14,442 bases of DNA from Pseudohongiella sp. (GTDB taxonomy: Bacteria; Pseudomonadota; Gammaproteobacteria; Pseudomonadales; Pseudohongiellaceae): the NCBI GenBank assembly GCA_030652635.1, contig JAUSPW010000527.1, positions 1 to 14,442 of the forward strand. Reading direction: 5' to 3'. Positions 1 to 8,038 of this stretch are shown here, one piece after another (position 1 is the first letter of the stretch; each line of letters begins with the position of its first letter). The translations under genes were made by a program, and so were the position numbers. The notes beneath the pieces are model-generated. The model was given only the letters and a program-made list of their open reading frames with translations. It was not told where the DNA came from and searched no databases.

Positions 1-2798
1 GCAAACTCGACAATCAGAATGCCATTTTTACTGGCGATGCCTACCAGAATGATCAAGCCAATGTTGGTATATATATTGAGCGTGCCACCGGTCAGCAGCA
101 AACCTATCAGCGCCCCAAAAATCGCCAGCGGCACAGTGGTCATGATGACCAGTGGATGGACAAAACTTTCGAATTGAGCAGCCAACACGAGGAATACTAC
201 CAGCAAGGCCATGGCAAAAATGAACACCAGCCCACCACTCGATTCTTTGAGCTCCAACGATTCGCCTTTGTAGCTGATCTGAGCATGCTCGGGCAATTCG
301 GCGCGTACGGTATCCTCCAGGAACTTGAGGCCCTCTGCGAGGCTCACACCGGGTTGTAATCCACCACTAATGGTAATAGCACGCATGCGCATGTATCTGT
401 TCAGTGAGTTGGGTGCCGAGGTATTTTCAACACTGATCAGGTTTGACAAAGGAATCAACTGCCCGCTTGACTCAGATCTGACATAGATGTTGGTCAAATC
501 GTCCGGAGAGGCGCGCTGACTTTCTTCGGCCTGCAGGATGACGTCGTATTCTTCACCCCGATCAGCAAACGTAGTTACCCTGCTCTCACTCATCATGGCC
601 TGCAGAGTGCGACCGATTGACTGAATGCTGACGCCAAGATCTGCCGCGCGGGTTTTGTCCACAGTGACCGTCAGGCCCGGACGAGTTTCAAGATAATCCG
701 AAGACATGCGCGTGAACATGCCGCTGGCTTCCCCACGTGCAATCAATAAATCGCGCCATTCAGCCAATTCTTCAAAGGTCCTGCCACCAATAACAAATTG
801 CACGGGCAGACCTCCGCCACCACGGACCAGACCTGAGCGCATAAACATGTTGATTTGAAGCCCGGGTTGGTTTGCCCATGCAGCACCTAACTCGCGCATG
901 ACCTGCTGGGTGGATTTGTCTCGCGTCTCCCAGTCAGGCAAAGCAACAATGCTCATGCCACTGCTGACACCGCTGCCGCCGCCACCAAATCCCGGCAGCA
1001 TAGAAACAACACTTTTCACTTCACCGGACTCAAGATACGGAAGCACAGTATCCTGCATCTGATTTACCTGGTCTTGCATGTAGGACATGCTGGCACCTTC
1101 CGGACCACTGACGCGTACCATAAATACGCCTTGATCCTCAGAAGGCGCAAACTCGGATGGCACTTGCTGCCAAAGAAAGTAAACGCCTATGCCGACCATA
1201 AACAGGCCCGCCAAAATAACCAGTCGAATCTTGAGCGCGAATTCGAGCGCTTCGTGATAACCCTGTTGCAGCCATCTGAACAAGCGATCCACTGTTCGCG
1301 TCAGGAAACTCTCATGAGAGTGACTGTTGAGTAGTTTAGAACTCATCATCGGAGTCAGCGACAACGCCAGAATGGTCGAAACAACTACTGCACCACCGAT
1401 GGTAATGGCCAGTTCATAAAACAGAATGCCCATGTTTCCTTCCATGAACACCACGGGCACAAACACCGCCAGCAAAACCAGCGTCGTTGCAATGACGGCA
1501 AAACCTACCTGGCGCGCGCCATTATAGGCGGCCAGCAACGGTGGCTCACCGCTTTCCACTCGCCGTTGGATATTCTCCAAGACCACAATCGAGTCATCTA
1601 CGATCAGCCCAACACATAAAACCAGTGCCAACAAGGTGATCAGGTTGATTGTTAAACCAAACATCAGCATGACCATAAACGCTGATAACAGGCAGACCGG
1701 AATCGTCACTGCCGGAATCAACATACTGCGGAATGATCCCAAGAACATATAGATCACCAGACTCACCAGAAGCACGGTCATGATGATGGTGGTATACACG
1801 GATTCGATGGCGTACTCGATGAATTCGGCGTCGCTGTTGGACAGTACCAGTTCCATATGGTCAGGTAATGTCTGGTTTACACGATCAGACATCGCCATGC
1901 TCTGACGCAATACGTCCAGGCTGTTGGCCGTTGACTGGCGCACAATGCCAAGCCCCACCGCATCAACGCCATTACCGCGATAAATCGCCCTGTTACTGGC
2001 AGCACCTAGCTCAATACGGGACACTTCGCCCAGCGTGACAAATTGGCCTTCATTGCCACGTGCGATCACCAGACCGCGAAAATCATCTGCCGACTGAAAA
2101 ACACGGTCCACTCTGACCGTAAACTCCCGATCATTAGAATCGACTCGCCCTGCGGGCAGTTCAACATTCTGGCGACGTAATGCAGATTCTACGTCTGTTA
2201 CGGTCAATCCGCGGGCGGCCAATGCTACCCGATCGAGCCACACTCGCATGGCATAACCGCCTGTTCCTCGCACGGATACGCTGGCCACGCCGTCAATAAC
2301 TGCAAACTGGTCAACAATGTAGCGTTCGGCGTAGTCGTTCAATTCGAGAAAGCTCATCTCCGAGCTGACCAGATTGAAAAACGCGATAGGTCGGCCATCA
2401 GCGTCAGCTTTGGCGATTTCAGGCGGATCTACGCCTTCAGGTAGTCTGCGAACGACGCGGGATACTTTGTCGCGGATATCGTTGGCGGCTTGATCAATAT
2501 CACGGCCAACCTGAAACTCCACCGATACGCGTGAACTCCCGTCACTGCTTGAGGAGTTAATGGACGTCACACCCTCAACGCCATTGATCTGATCTTCGAT
2601 CAGCTGGGTTATCTGGGCTTCTACAATGTCAGCGGATGCCCCAGGATAATTGGTGCTGACTGACACAACCGGTGGGCTGGTATCCGGGTATTCTCTGACA
2701 GGAAGCTCAAGAAAGGACAGTATGCCGAATGCCACTAATATCAGACTGATAACAGTAGCGAAGACAGGCCGTTTTACGGATATATCAGACAAAATCAT
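1..2798 (-). CDS. RND multidrug efflux permease, HAE1/AcrB type (C-terminus beyond left edge)
   Basis: This is the inner-membrane, proton-driven pump of a tripartite RND efflux system. It exchanges protons for drugs or other amphiphiles and passes them through an adaptor to an outer-membrane channel. The ATG at 2798 has a GGGGA ribosome site six bases upstream. About 932 codons are in the window, so roughly 100 residues of a usual 1030-1050 are missing. The N-terminus shows the family pattern: a first membrane helix after VKRPVFA, then ELPVREYPD and the PPVVSV porter start. The proton-relay pair of TM4 is visible as IGLIVDDSIVVLEN (Asp401-Asp402), and the TM10 lysine as GIASKNG (about Lys924) at the extreme left. 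The reading frame is uninterrupted. It lies 56 bp downstream of its adaptor gene on the same strand. Substrate specificity cannot be read from the sequence, and no outer-membrane component is visible. Confidence 0.95.
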   Translation of the reverse strand, partial: MILSDISVKRPVFATVISLILVAFGILSFLELPVREYPDTSPPVVSVSTNYPGASADIVEAQITQLIEDQINGVEGVTSINSSSSDGSSRVSVEFQVGRDIDQAANDIRDKVSRVVRRLPEGVDPPEIAKADADGRPIAFFNLVSSEMSFLELNDYAERYIVDQFAVIDGVASVSVRGTGGYAMRVWLDRVALAARGLTVTDVESALRRQNVELPAGRVDSNDREFTVRVDRVFQSADDFRGLVIARGNEGQFVTLGEVSRIELGAASNRAIYRGNGVDAVGLGIVRQSTANSLDVLRQSMAMSDRVNQTLPDHMELVLSNSDAEFIEYAIESVYTTIIMTVLLVSLVIYMFLGSFRSMLIPAVTIPVCLLSAFMVMLMFGLTINLITLLALVLCVGLIVDDSIVVLENIQRRVESGEPPLLAAYNGARQVGFAVIATTLVLLAVFVPVVFMEGNMGILFYELAITIGGAVVVSTILALSLTPMMSSKLLNSHSHESFLTRTVDRLFRWLQQGYHEALEFALKIRLVILAGLFMVGIGVYFLWQQVPSEFAPSEDQGVFMVRVSGPEGASMSYMQDQVNQMQDTVLPYLESGEVKSVVSMLPGFGGGGSGVSSGMSIVALPDWETRDKSTQQVMRELGAAWANQPGLQINMFMRSGLVRGGGGLPVQFVIGGRTFEELAEWRDLLIARGEASGMFTRMSSDYLETRPGLTVTVDKTRAADLGVSIQSIGRTLQAMMSESRVTTFADRGEEYDVILQAEESQRASPDDLTNIYVRSESSGQLIPLSNLISVENTSAPNSLNRYMRMRAITISGGLQPGVSLAEGLKFLEDTVRAELPEHAQISYKGESLELKESSGGLVFIFAMALLVVFLVLAAQFESFVHPLVIMTTVPLAIFGALIGLLLTGGTLNIYTNIGLIILVGIASKNGILIVEF

Positions 2799-2813
2799 GT
2801 TTAATCCCCGGGC

Positions 2814-2834
2814 GACACGTGCGGAACACGTGTC
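2814..2834 (-). repeat. Perfect hairpin between adaptor and pump genes
   Basis: The arms GACACGTG (2814-2821) and CACGTGTC (2827-2834) are perfect 8-bp inverted repeats with a five-base loop. The element lies between the adaptor stop codon and the pump ribosome site, and ends about 15 bases before the pump ATG on the minus strand. It has no T-tract, so it is not a normal terminator. It could tune translation or mRNA decay between the two cistrons, or be a symmetric protein-binding site. Confidence 0.55.
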
Positions 2835-2854
2835 ATTTCAAGCAAGTAGTTAAA

Positions 2855-4012
2855 TCAGGAACGATCTTTCAGGCCGTTAGCAGGACTGGCGGCACTGGTG
2901 GGTACCGCACCTTCCTGATTAAGAATCCTGACTCGTGAGCCAGGTCTGACTTGCGCAATCCCTTGTGTAACCACTCGTTGACCAGGTACAACACCAGACA
3001 CTATTTCAACCTGCCCAGGTCGCCGCCGCCCGAGTTGAACTTCCACTCGCCGAGCAACACTTTCTTCATCGACCACAAATACATACTGGCGTCCCTGACT
3101 GGGGACTACTGCCGCCTCTGGCACTACCACGGCATCTCTTGGGTTGAGTGTCAAACCAACCGTCAGTAACATGCCCGGTCTCAGTAAACCCTCAGTGTTG
3201 TCGATTTCTGCGCGTACCTGGACAGATCGAGTTGACGTATCCACGCGTGATCCGACGGAGGTCACGATGCCTTGAAACTCCTGACCGCGGTAGACAATGC
3301 TGTTCGCTTTTATTGTCTGACCGGGCTGAAGCTGGGCGAGGTAAACTTCGGCAATATTGAAGTCCAGTTTGATGGTAGATATATCATCCAGCGTTGTAAT
3401 GACTGTGTTGGGTGTTACCAACGAGCCTTCACTGATGTTGCGGAATCCAAGAATGCCAGTGAACGGTGCCCTGATCAGCCTATCGTCCATATTGGCAATC
3501 ACACCTTCGAGACGCGCTTCTGCGGTTTCCCATCGGGTACGTGCATCATCCAGATCTGTCTGTGATATGAGGTTGGTTTCAATCAGCGATTGCAGCCGAT
3601 CATATTGGCGTCGCGCGTCGGTTTCAGACGCACGCGCTTCAGCCAATCGTGCCGCTTCTGCGTTGTTGGTCAACTCAACCAACACATCGCCCTGCTCCAC
3701 AAAACCGCCGTCGTTAAAATGAATTGCGGTTACCGTGTCTGACACTTTGGCAGTCAGATTCAAGGATTCATTCGCCTGAGCTGTTCCGACTGATTCAACG
3801 TCATCCGCCAGCATTTCACGTGAGACGACCGCAACTGTCACTGTGGTTTGTCCCATGCCGCCCGGCGGTCCTCCCATCATGCCAGGCGGCGCGCCAGCGG
3901 GTGCTTCTTGCAATTTGGTGTATAGGCCGTAAGACAGTGCGAGAGCGCCAGCAATAAATACTATCAACAATGGGTGGCGTGTTAAAAAATGCAAAATCCA
4001 ACTCCTGGGCAT
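2855..4012 (-). CDS. RND efflux periplasmic adaptor (membrane fusion protein, HlyD/AcrA family)
   Basis: This is the periplasmic adaptor that joins the RND pump to an outer-membrane channel. It has 385 residues. An N-terminal helix (about residues 13-31) anchors it in the inner membrane, and there is no lipobox Cys. Next come a Gly/Pro/Met-rich linker (residues 38-55), the barrel/lipoyl region with VSDTVTAIHFNDGGFVEQGD (about 90-109), a coiled-coil hairpin (about 115-175), the second lipoyl half (RAPFTGILG, about 181-189) and the beta-barrel (TIKLDFNIAEVYLAQLQPGQ). Length and domain order fit the AcrA/MexH-like class. The start is the only in-frame ATG before the membrane helix. No good Shine-Dalgarno site precedes it, so initiation may be weak or the leader unusual. 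The pump gene follows, and no regulator gene adjoins the pair. Confidence 0.95.
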   Translation of the reverse strand: MPRSWILHFLTRHPLLIVFIAGALALSYGLYTKLQEAPAGAPPGMMGGPPGGMGQTTVTVAVVSREMLADDVESVGTAQANESLNLTAKVSDTVTAIHFNDGGFVEQGDVLVELTNNAEAARLAEARASETDARRQYDRLQSLIETNLISQTDLDDARTRWETAEARLEGVIANMDDRLIRAPFTGILGFRNISEGSLVTPNTVITTLDDISTIKLDFNIAEVYLAQLQPGQTIKANSIVYRGQEFQGIVTSVGSRVDTSTRSVQVRAEIDNTEGLLRPGMLLTVGLTLNPRDAVVVPEAAVVPSQGRQYVFVVDEESVARRVEVQLGRRRPGQVEIVSGVVPGQRVVTQGIAQVRPGSRVRILNQEGAVPTSAASPANGLKDRS

Positions 4013-4091
4013 AGTAGCCGCTTAGTCCATCGTTCAGGCAAAAAATGGTGATGATTAGAAAATCACTTTAACAACACTTGCTACTCATTAC

Positions 4092-4108
4092 GGTGACAAA
4101 GTGTTACC
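4092..4108. promoter_or_regulatory. Candidate operator: imperfect palindrome upstream of the efflux adaptor
   Basis: GGTGACA-AAG-TGTTACC is a 17-bp near-palindrome with one arm mismatch, about 85 bp upstream of the adaptor start. Its left arm is part of an ACGGTGAM motif that recurs at 4143 and, inverted, at 4164-4171. Position and symmetry suggest a repressor site for the pump genes. No regulator gene is present in the window to support this, and I see no convincing -35/-10 pair in the interval. Confidence 0.3.
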
Positions 4109-4142
4109 AGTTCGCGGCTTTGCGTTAAACAACGTACCGAGT

Positions 4143-4171
4143 ACGGTGAAAAGATGTCAGCAGTTCACCGT
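4143..4171 (-). repeat. 8-bp perfect inverted repeat just after selO
   Basis: ACGGTGAA (4143-4150) and TTCACCGT (4164-4171) form perfect arms around a 13-base loop, starting about 15 bases after the selO stop codon. A second small hairpin, CGTAC-CGA-GTACG (4133-4145), overlaps it. Its place behind selO would suit a terminator, but the following minus-strand sequence has only short T runs, so it is not a classic intrinsic terminator. The interval 4013-4186 holds no gene. Confidence 0.4.
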
Positions 4172-4186
4172 CAATGGTCTTTTGAT

Positions 4187-5803
4187 TCATGAACTGCACG
4201 ACAGCATCGAGCATCCTGCCTTATTCGCTGCCCACTGAGGCCGTTTTGCAGCAAGGTGAGCGTTGGCAGCACTTGGGTCCTGATAAGGTTTCTCAAGTGT
4301 GTTGAGCAAGAAACTAAAAATGCTCATATCACCTGCTTCTGCAGCGTCAATGGCTTGTTGTGCAAGATAATTTCTTGGTACAAAAGCCGGATTGATACTG
4401 TTCATCAACAATTTGCGTTGCTGTTGATCATAGGTATCTTGCAGAAGTCCGTCTCGATAACGAGTTTCCCAGTCCTGATACGACCGCATTGTCTCCAAAG
4501 ACATTTCATGGGGGTCATAAAATGCGGGTCTCAGCAGTTCTGGCAAGTGGCAGTCAGTATCTTCAGGAACAAAGCCAGATAATAAACGGAAGAACAGCGT
4601 CATATCGGTCGGGTGTAAACAAAGTAATTTTTTCAGGTCATCAATCAAATTGACTGGGCAACGACTGGTATGTGTAAAACCGAGTTTTAAGCACATCATG
4701 TCAGCAAATTCAATTTCGTATTCCGACGGCAAATTGTTCAGTATCTGCTGCAATGATTCGGCGTCCTGGACCACCGGGTAAATTGCGTTGGCCAATTGAT
4801 AAAGATTCCAGCGCGCTATGGCTGCTTGATTGCCAAAGCGATAACGTCGGTTGGCCGCATCTGTTGTGTTCGGGGTCCAGTCTGGATTGTAGTCATCAAC
4901 CCAGCCATAGGGACCATAATCAATGGTGAGACCCAATGTCGACATATTGTCAGTATTCATGACGCCATGCACAAACCCGACACGCATCCACTGGACAACC
5001 ATGGTTTGTGTCAATCTGCACACCCGTTGGAACCATTCCAGATAAACGTCGGTTGTTGTTTTTTCCGAAACTGAGGATTTGAGCTTGATCGCGAGGTCTT
5101 CCCAATCTGACTCAATAACAAAATTGAGCAGATTACGAAGCAGGTCATTGTCGCCACGTGAGGCTGGCAGTTCAAAATTACCAAATCTGACAAATGACGG
5201 TGAAACCCTGCAGACAATCGCACCCAATTCTGCTTGTGGATTGCCATCGTAAAACATGTCACGCACGACTCTATCGCCAGTGGCAACCAGGCTTAACGCG
5301 CGAGTGGTCGGCACGCCCAGATTAAACATGGCTTCGCTGCACAAGTACTCTCGCAGCGAGGAGCGCAACACTGCCCTGCCATCTGCATGACGTGAATAAG
5401 GCGTTGGGCCAGCCCCTTTCAATTGCAGCGTCCAATGTTTATTTTGCAAATTAGTCAGTTCACCCAGATTGATCGCCCTGCCATCGCCCAATTGGCCAGC
5501 CCAGTTGCCAAATTGATGGCCACCGTAGGCCATCGCATAAGGATCCATGCCAGCCAATAGACTGTTGCCGCCAAGCACTTGCGCAAGTGCCTGTCTGTCG
5601 TGCAGCAAGGCTGCAAGGCCAAGTTCAGTGGCCAGGCTTTCATTCAGTGCAAGTATCTGCGGGTTGCTTACCTTGGCGGGTATTACGCGAGAATAGGCCG
5701 CACGGTGCACCTGCCGACAATAATTCTCAGCAATTTTGTCGGCAGGCAGTGCGCGAGTGAAACGATTAACAAAAACGAGCTCTGACTTGTACGTGTCTGT
5801 CAT
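4187..5803 (-). CDS. selO: Protein adenylyltransferase SelO (YdiU/UPF0061 family), Cys form
   Basis: SelO is a pseudokinase-fold enzyme that transfers AMP from ATP to Ser, Thr or Tyr hydroxyls of proteins, and is linked to redox stress responses. The 538 residues carry the family signatures in order: GGHQFGNWAGQLGDGRA (about 94-110), LKGAGPTPYSRHADGRA with the nucleotide-site Lys129, HGVMNTDNMS (about 279-288) and the metal-binding IDYGPYGWVDDYNPDW (Asp295). The protein ends in Cys-Ser-Ser, with Cys536 at the place where the eukaryotic enzyme has selenocysteine, so this is the normal bacterial Cys form and needs no recoding. It is somewhat longer than the E. coli protein of about 480 residues. 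I chose the ATG at 5803, which overlaps the thiolase stop as TAATG and suggests translational coupling. An in-frame TTG at 5809 would add two residues and is less likely. It is the last gene of the five-gene unit. Confidence 0.95.
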   Translation of the reverse strand: MTDTYKSELVFVNRFTRALPADKIAENYCRQVHRAAYSRVIPAKVSNPQILALNESLATELGLAALLHDRQALAQVLGGNSLLAGMDPYAMAYGGHQFGNWAGQLGDGRAINLGELTNLQNKHWTLQLKGAGPTPYSRHADGRAVLRSSLREYLCSEAMFNLGVPTTRALSLVATGDRVVRDMFYDGNPQAELGAIVCRVSPSFVRFGNFELPASRGDNDLLRNLLNFVIESDWEDLAIKLKSSVSEKTTTDVYLEWFQRVCRLTQTMVVQWMRVGFVHGVMNTDNMSTLGLTIDYGPYGWVDDYNPDWTPNTTDAANRRYRFGNQAAIARWNLYQLANAIYPVVQDAESLQQILNNLPSEYEIEFADMMCLKLGFTHTSRCPVNLIDDLKKLLCLHPTDMTLFFRLLSGFVPEDTDCHLPELLRPAFYDPHEMSLETMRSYQDWETRYRDGLLQDTYDQQQRKLLMNSINPAFVPRNYLAQQAIDAAEAGDMSIFSFLLNTLEKPYQDPSAANAHLAAKRPQWAANKAGCSMLSCSS

Positions 5804-6990
5804 TACCAATCGGGTCCATCCAATCGCTCTATCAAAGTTGCGTTAGCGGTGCCACCACCTTCGCAGATTGCAACGAGTCCGTAGCGCGCTTCCCGACGCT
5901 CCAGTTCGTGCAACAGACTGGTCACCAGTTTTGCGCCAGTAGCGCCGAGTGGGTGCCCCAGCGCTTGTGCTCCCCCATTAACATTGAGTCTGCGCAGGTC
6001 GGCGCCCAGTGCCTTCGCCCATGCCAGCGGTACGGAGCCAAAGGCCTCGTTAACTTCATAAAGATCAATGTCATCGATTGTCAGATTGGCCTTTTCAAGC
6101 AGTTTTTCAGTGGCAGGAATTGGCCCTTCCAGCATAATCTCTGGGTCAGAACCCACAACAACCAGCGTGTGGATGCGCGCTCTGACGGGAAGATTGTATT
6201 TCTCGACTGCGTGACGATTGGCAATCAGAACCGCCGCTGCGCCATCACTGATCTGGCTGGCGGTACCTGCAGTAATCACCCCACCTTCAAATAATGTTTT
6301 TAAGCCCTGCATGGCCTCGAGGCTGGCTTCATAACGAATGCCTTCATCAACCGCATGCGTGTCCAGGCTGCCATCCGCGCGAGTGACTTCTACAGGAACA
6401 ATTTCGCGCAAGAAGTAACCTTCACGAGTGGCTGATGCTGCGCGCTGATGACTGAGCACACCAAACTTGTCGAGTTCTTTACGGGTAATGTGATACTTCT
6501 GTGCGAGCAGCTCTGCACCACTGAATTGGCTGAATTCAATGCCAGGATAAAGTTCATCCAAGCGCTCGCCACGGGGTATGCCGCGTCCCAGAGGTTTTGA
6601 GTCGTTGATATTTGACCCTATAGGAACCAGGCTCATGCACTCAACGCCGCCACAGATCACCAGATCCTGCGTGCCGGACATGACAGCCTGCGCTCCAAAG
6701 TGGATGGCTTGCAAGGATGAACCGCATTGCCGATCAATCGTCACACCAGGAACGGAAACATCCAGTCGAGACGCCAATGACACATTTCGACCAAGATTAC
6801 CTGCTTGGGCGCCGACTTGACTGACACACCCAAAAATCACATCGTCAACAGCATCAGTGGGCAGCGCAGTCCTGTCTAACAGTTCATCGACTACCGCAGC
6901 GCCGAGGTCAATCGGGTGAATTGCACTCAGACTGCCATTTTTTTTGCCGCAGGCGGTTCTGACTGCCGCTACGATATAAGCCTCTGCCAT
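5803..6990 (-). CDS. Acetyl-CoA acyltransferase (thiolase)
   Basis: This is a thiolase. It either cleaves 3-ketoacyl-CoA with CoA to give acetyl-CoA (beta-oxidation) or condenses two acetyl-CoA (biosynthetic). It has 395 residues, the normal length. The acyl-accepting Cys89 lies in IDRQCGSSLQA, His346 in GGAQALGHPLGATG, and the second catalytic Cys376 in ICEGGGTANA. VNEAFGSVPLAWAKALG (before His346) is also typical, so all catalytic residues are present. The ATG at 6990 has an AGGAG ribosome site eight bases upstream. It lies 22 bp after the second membrane-protein gene and overlaps selO by one base. No acyl-CoA dehydrogenase, hydratase or PHA gene is adjacent, so sequence alone does not say whether it degrades fatty acids or makes acetoacetyl-CoA. 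The motif style resembles the degradative acetyl-CoA acyltransferase group. Confidence 0.95.
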   Translation of the reverse strand: MAEAYIVAAVRTACGKKNGSLSAIHPIDLGAAVVDELLDRTALPTDAVDDVIFGCVSQVGAQAGNLGRNVSLASRLDVSVPGVTIDRQCGSSLQAIHFGAQAVMSGTQDLVICGGVECMSLVPIGSNINDSKPLGRGIPRGERLDELYPGIEFSQFSGAELLAQKYHITRKELDKFGVLSHQRAASATREGYFLREIVPVEVTRADGSLDTHAVDEGIRYEASLEAMQGLKTLFEGGVITAGTASQISDGAAAVLIANRHAVEKYNLPVRARIHTLVVVGSDPEIMLEGPIPATEKLLEKANLTIDDIDLYEVNEAFGSVPLAWAKALGADLRRLNVNGGAQALGHPLGATGAKLVTSLLHELERREARYGLVAICEGGGTANATLIERLDGPDW

Positions 6991-7012
6991 AAGTTCTGCT
7001 CCTGTGCTTTTT

Positions 7013-7519
7013 TTAAACGATATGTCCTACCCATCGACCTGCCAACATGACGCCAGCCCAGATTAGCAGAGACAACACGCCTGACCATTTAAGGAATGCG
7101 GGTACTTTAACACCAACACCGCGGCTGTTTGATCGACGGTATTGCAAGGACTGCCAGTGGAACACCAACATGTTTAATGCTGCAAGTGCCATCAACAACA
7201 TCTTCCATTGAAATGCAGGATTTAACACATGCGCACTGGCACGTGTAATAAACAAACCTGTTCCGGTCAGACATGCAACCACAAAGGAGACCCATATCCA
7301 TGGCAAGAAGTCTTTGCTCAAATCTTCAACGCTATATCGATTTGCTGCCAAGCCGGCGATGCGCAGATCAAGCATCAGCAGTGCTCCGAGCATAAAGCTG
7401 ATTGCTAGCACATGCAGGGAGTTGATCAGCGGAAACCACCAGGTCGCACCGATCTGCTCTGCCAGCGGAAGATATTCAAGGGAGAGCCAGAACTCATGTG
7501 CTAAAAACGCGTCGAGCAT
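7013..7519 (-). CDS. Four-helix membrane protein of unknown function, DUF6644-like (paralog 2)
   Basis: The function is unknown. The 168-residue protein has four predicted membrane helices (about 29-58, 73-95, 103-123, 143-164) and no signal peptide. It is a clear paralog of the gene just upstream: both share a His in the first helix (His36, in NSLHVLAIS), the pattern LRIxGLAAxR after it, a PW motif, LTG/LTSG and LF in the second helix, NPxFxxK before the third, and AGRW near the end. I recall this pattern as the DUF6644 family, but cannot check it here. The buried His, Lys and Arg could bind a cofactor such as haem or take part in ion movement; that is a guess. The ATG at 7519 is 6 bp after the paralog's stop, so the pair is probably co-translated and may form a heterodimer. 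Confidence 0.85.
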   Translation of the reverse strand: MLDAFLAHEFWLSLEYLPLAEQIGATWWFPLINSLHVLAISFMLGALLMLDLRIAGLAANRYSVEDLSKDFLPWIWVSFVVACLTGTGLFITRASAHVLNPAFQWKMLLMALAALNMLVFHWQSLQYRRSNSRGVGVKVPAFLKWSGVLSLLIWAGVMLAGRWVGHIV

Positions 7520-7525
7520 TTGTAG

Positions 7526-8038
7526 TTACCCTGGCCAGAAAATGTAATCGGAATAGGCTATCCATCGCCCTGCCATTGCGGTTAAAACCCATCCGAACAG
7601 CACCAGTCCAGACAACAGTTTTATTGAGAAATCGATTTTAGCATGCTCAATCTGTTTGCTTTTTTGCCATAACCAGACACTGGCGATGATAGTGAGCAGG
7701 AATGCGGCAGCTTTGATATTGAAGATAGGGTTGTAGAGATAACGCTGCGGACGTGCGAGAAAAAAAAGTGCTCCACTGGTCAGCATGATGGGCAGAGCAC
7801 AGAAAAACCACGGAAACAGTCGTTGAGTCATTTCATAGGGATCCTGGCGACGTGCTGCCAGCCCCAGAATACGAAGACAAATCATCATGATGGAAGCAAC
7901 AATAACCGCCACGCCCAGTAAATGAATAGTCTGCACAATAGGTGGCAGACCTGGCACTGATCGCAGCAGATTTCCGCTTAGTTCCCTTAACGGGCTGTTA
8001 GTAAAAAACTCGTTCAGTGTCCCGGTGATATCAGGCAT
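7526..8038 (-). CDS. Four-helix membrane protein of unknown function, DUF6644-like (paralog 1)
   Basis: The function is unknown. The 170-residue protein has four predicted membrane helices (about 34-58, 72-93, 106-126, 142-160). It has the same layout and conserved residues as the next gene: His39 in TIHLLG, then LRILGLAARR, FPWFF, LTSGALFFLAR, NPIFNIK and the C-terminal AGRW. The tandem arrangement suggests an old duplication with divergence, because identity is limited outside the motifs. Its ATG at 8038 overlaps the end of the EAL gene by 8 bases, so translation is likely coupled to that gene. This ties the pair to a c-di-GMP phosphodiesterase and makes a role as its membrane partner or target plausible, though nothing in the sequence proves contact. 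Confidence 0.85.
   Translation of the reverse strand: MPDITGTLNEFFTNSPLRELSGNLLRSVPGLPPIVQTIHLLGVAVIVASIMMICLRILGLAARRQDPYEMTQRLFPWFFCALPIMLTSGALFFLARPQRYLYNPIFNIKAAAFLLTIIASVWLWQKSKQIEHAKIDFSIKLLSGLVLFGWVLTAMAGRWIAYSDYIFWPG

Noticed and set aside
3357..3722. 121-codon open frame opposite the adaptor gene
   Set aside because: It lies wholly antisense to a well-supported adaptor gene, has no recognisable domains, and has low-complexity Ser/Arg content typical of a shadow frame.
5804..5809. TTG start for selO, two codons upstream
   Set aside because: The ATG at 5803 overlaps the thiolase stop as TAATG, a common coupling arrangement; the TTG adds only Met-Val.
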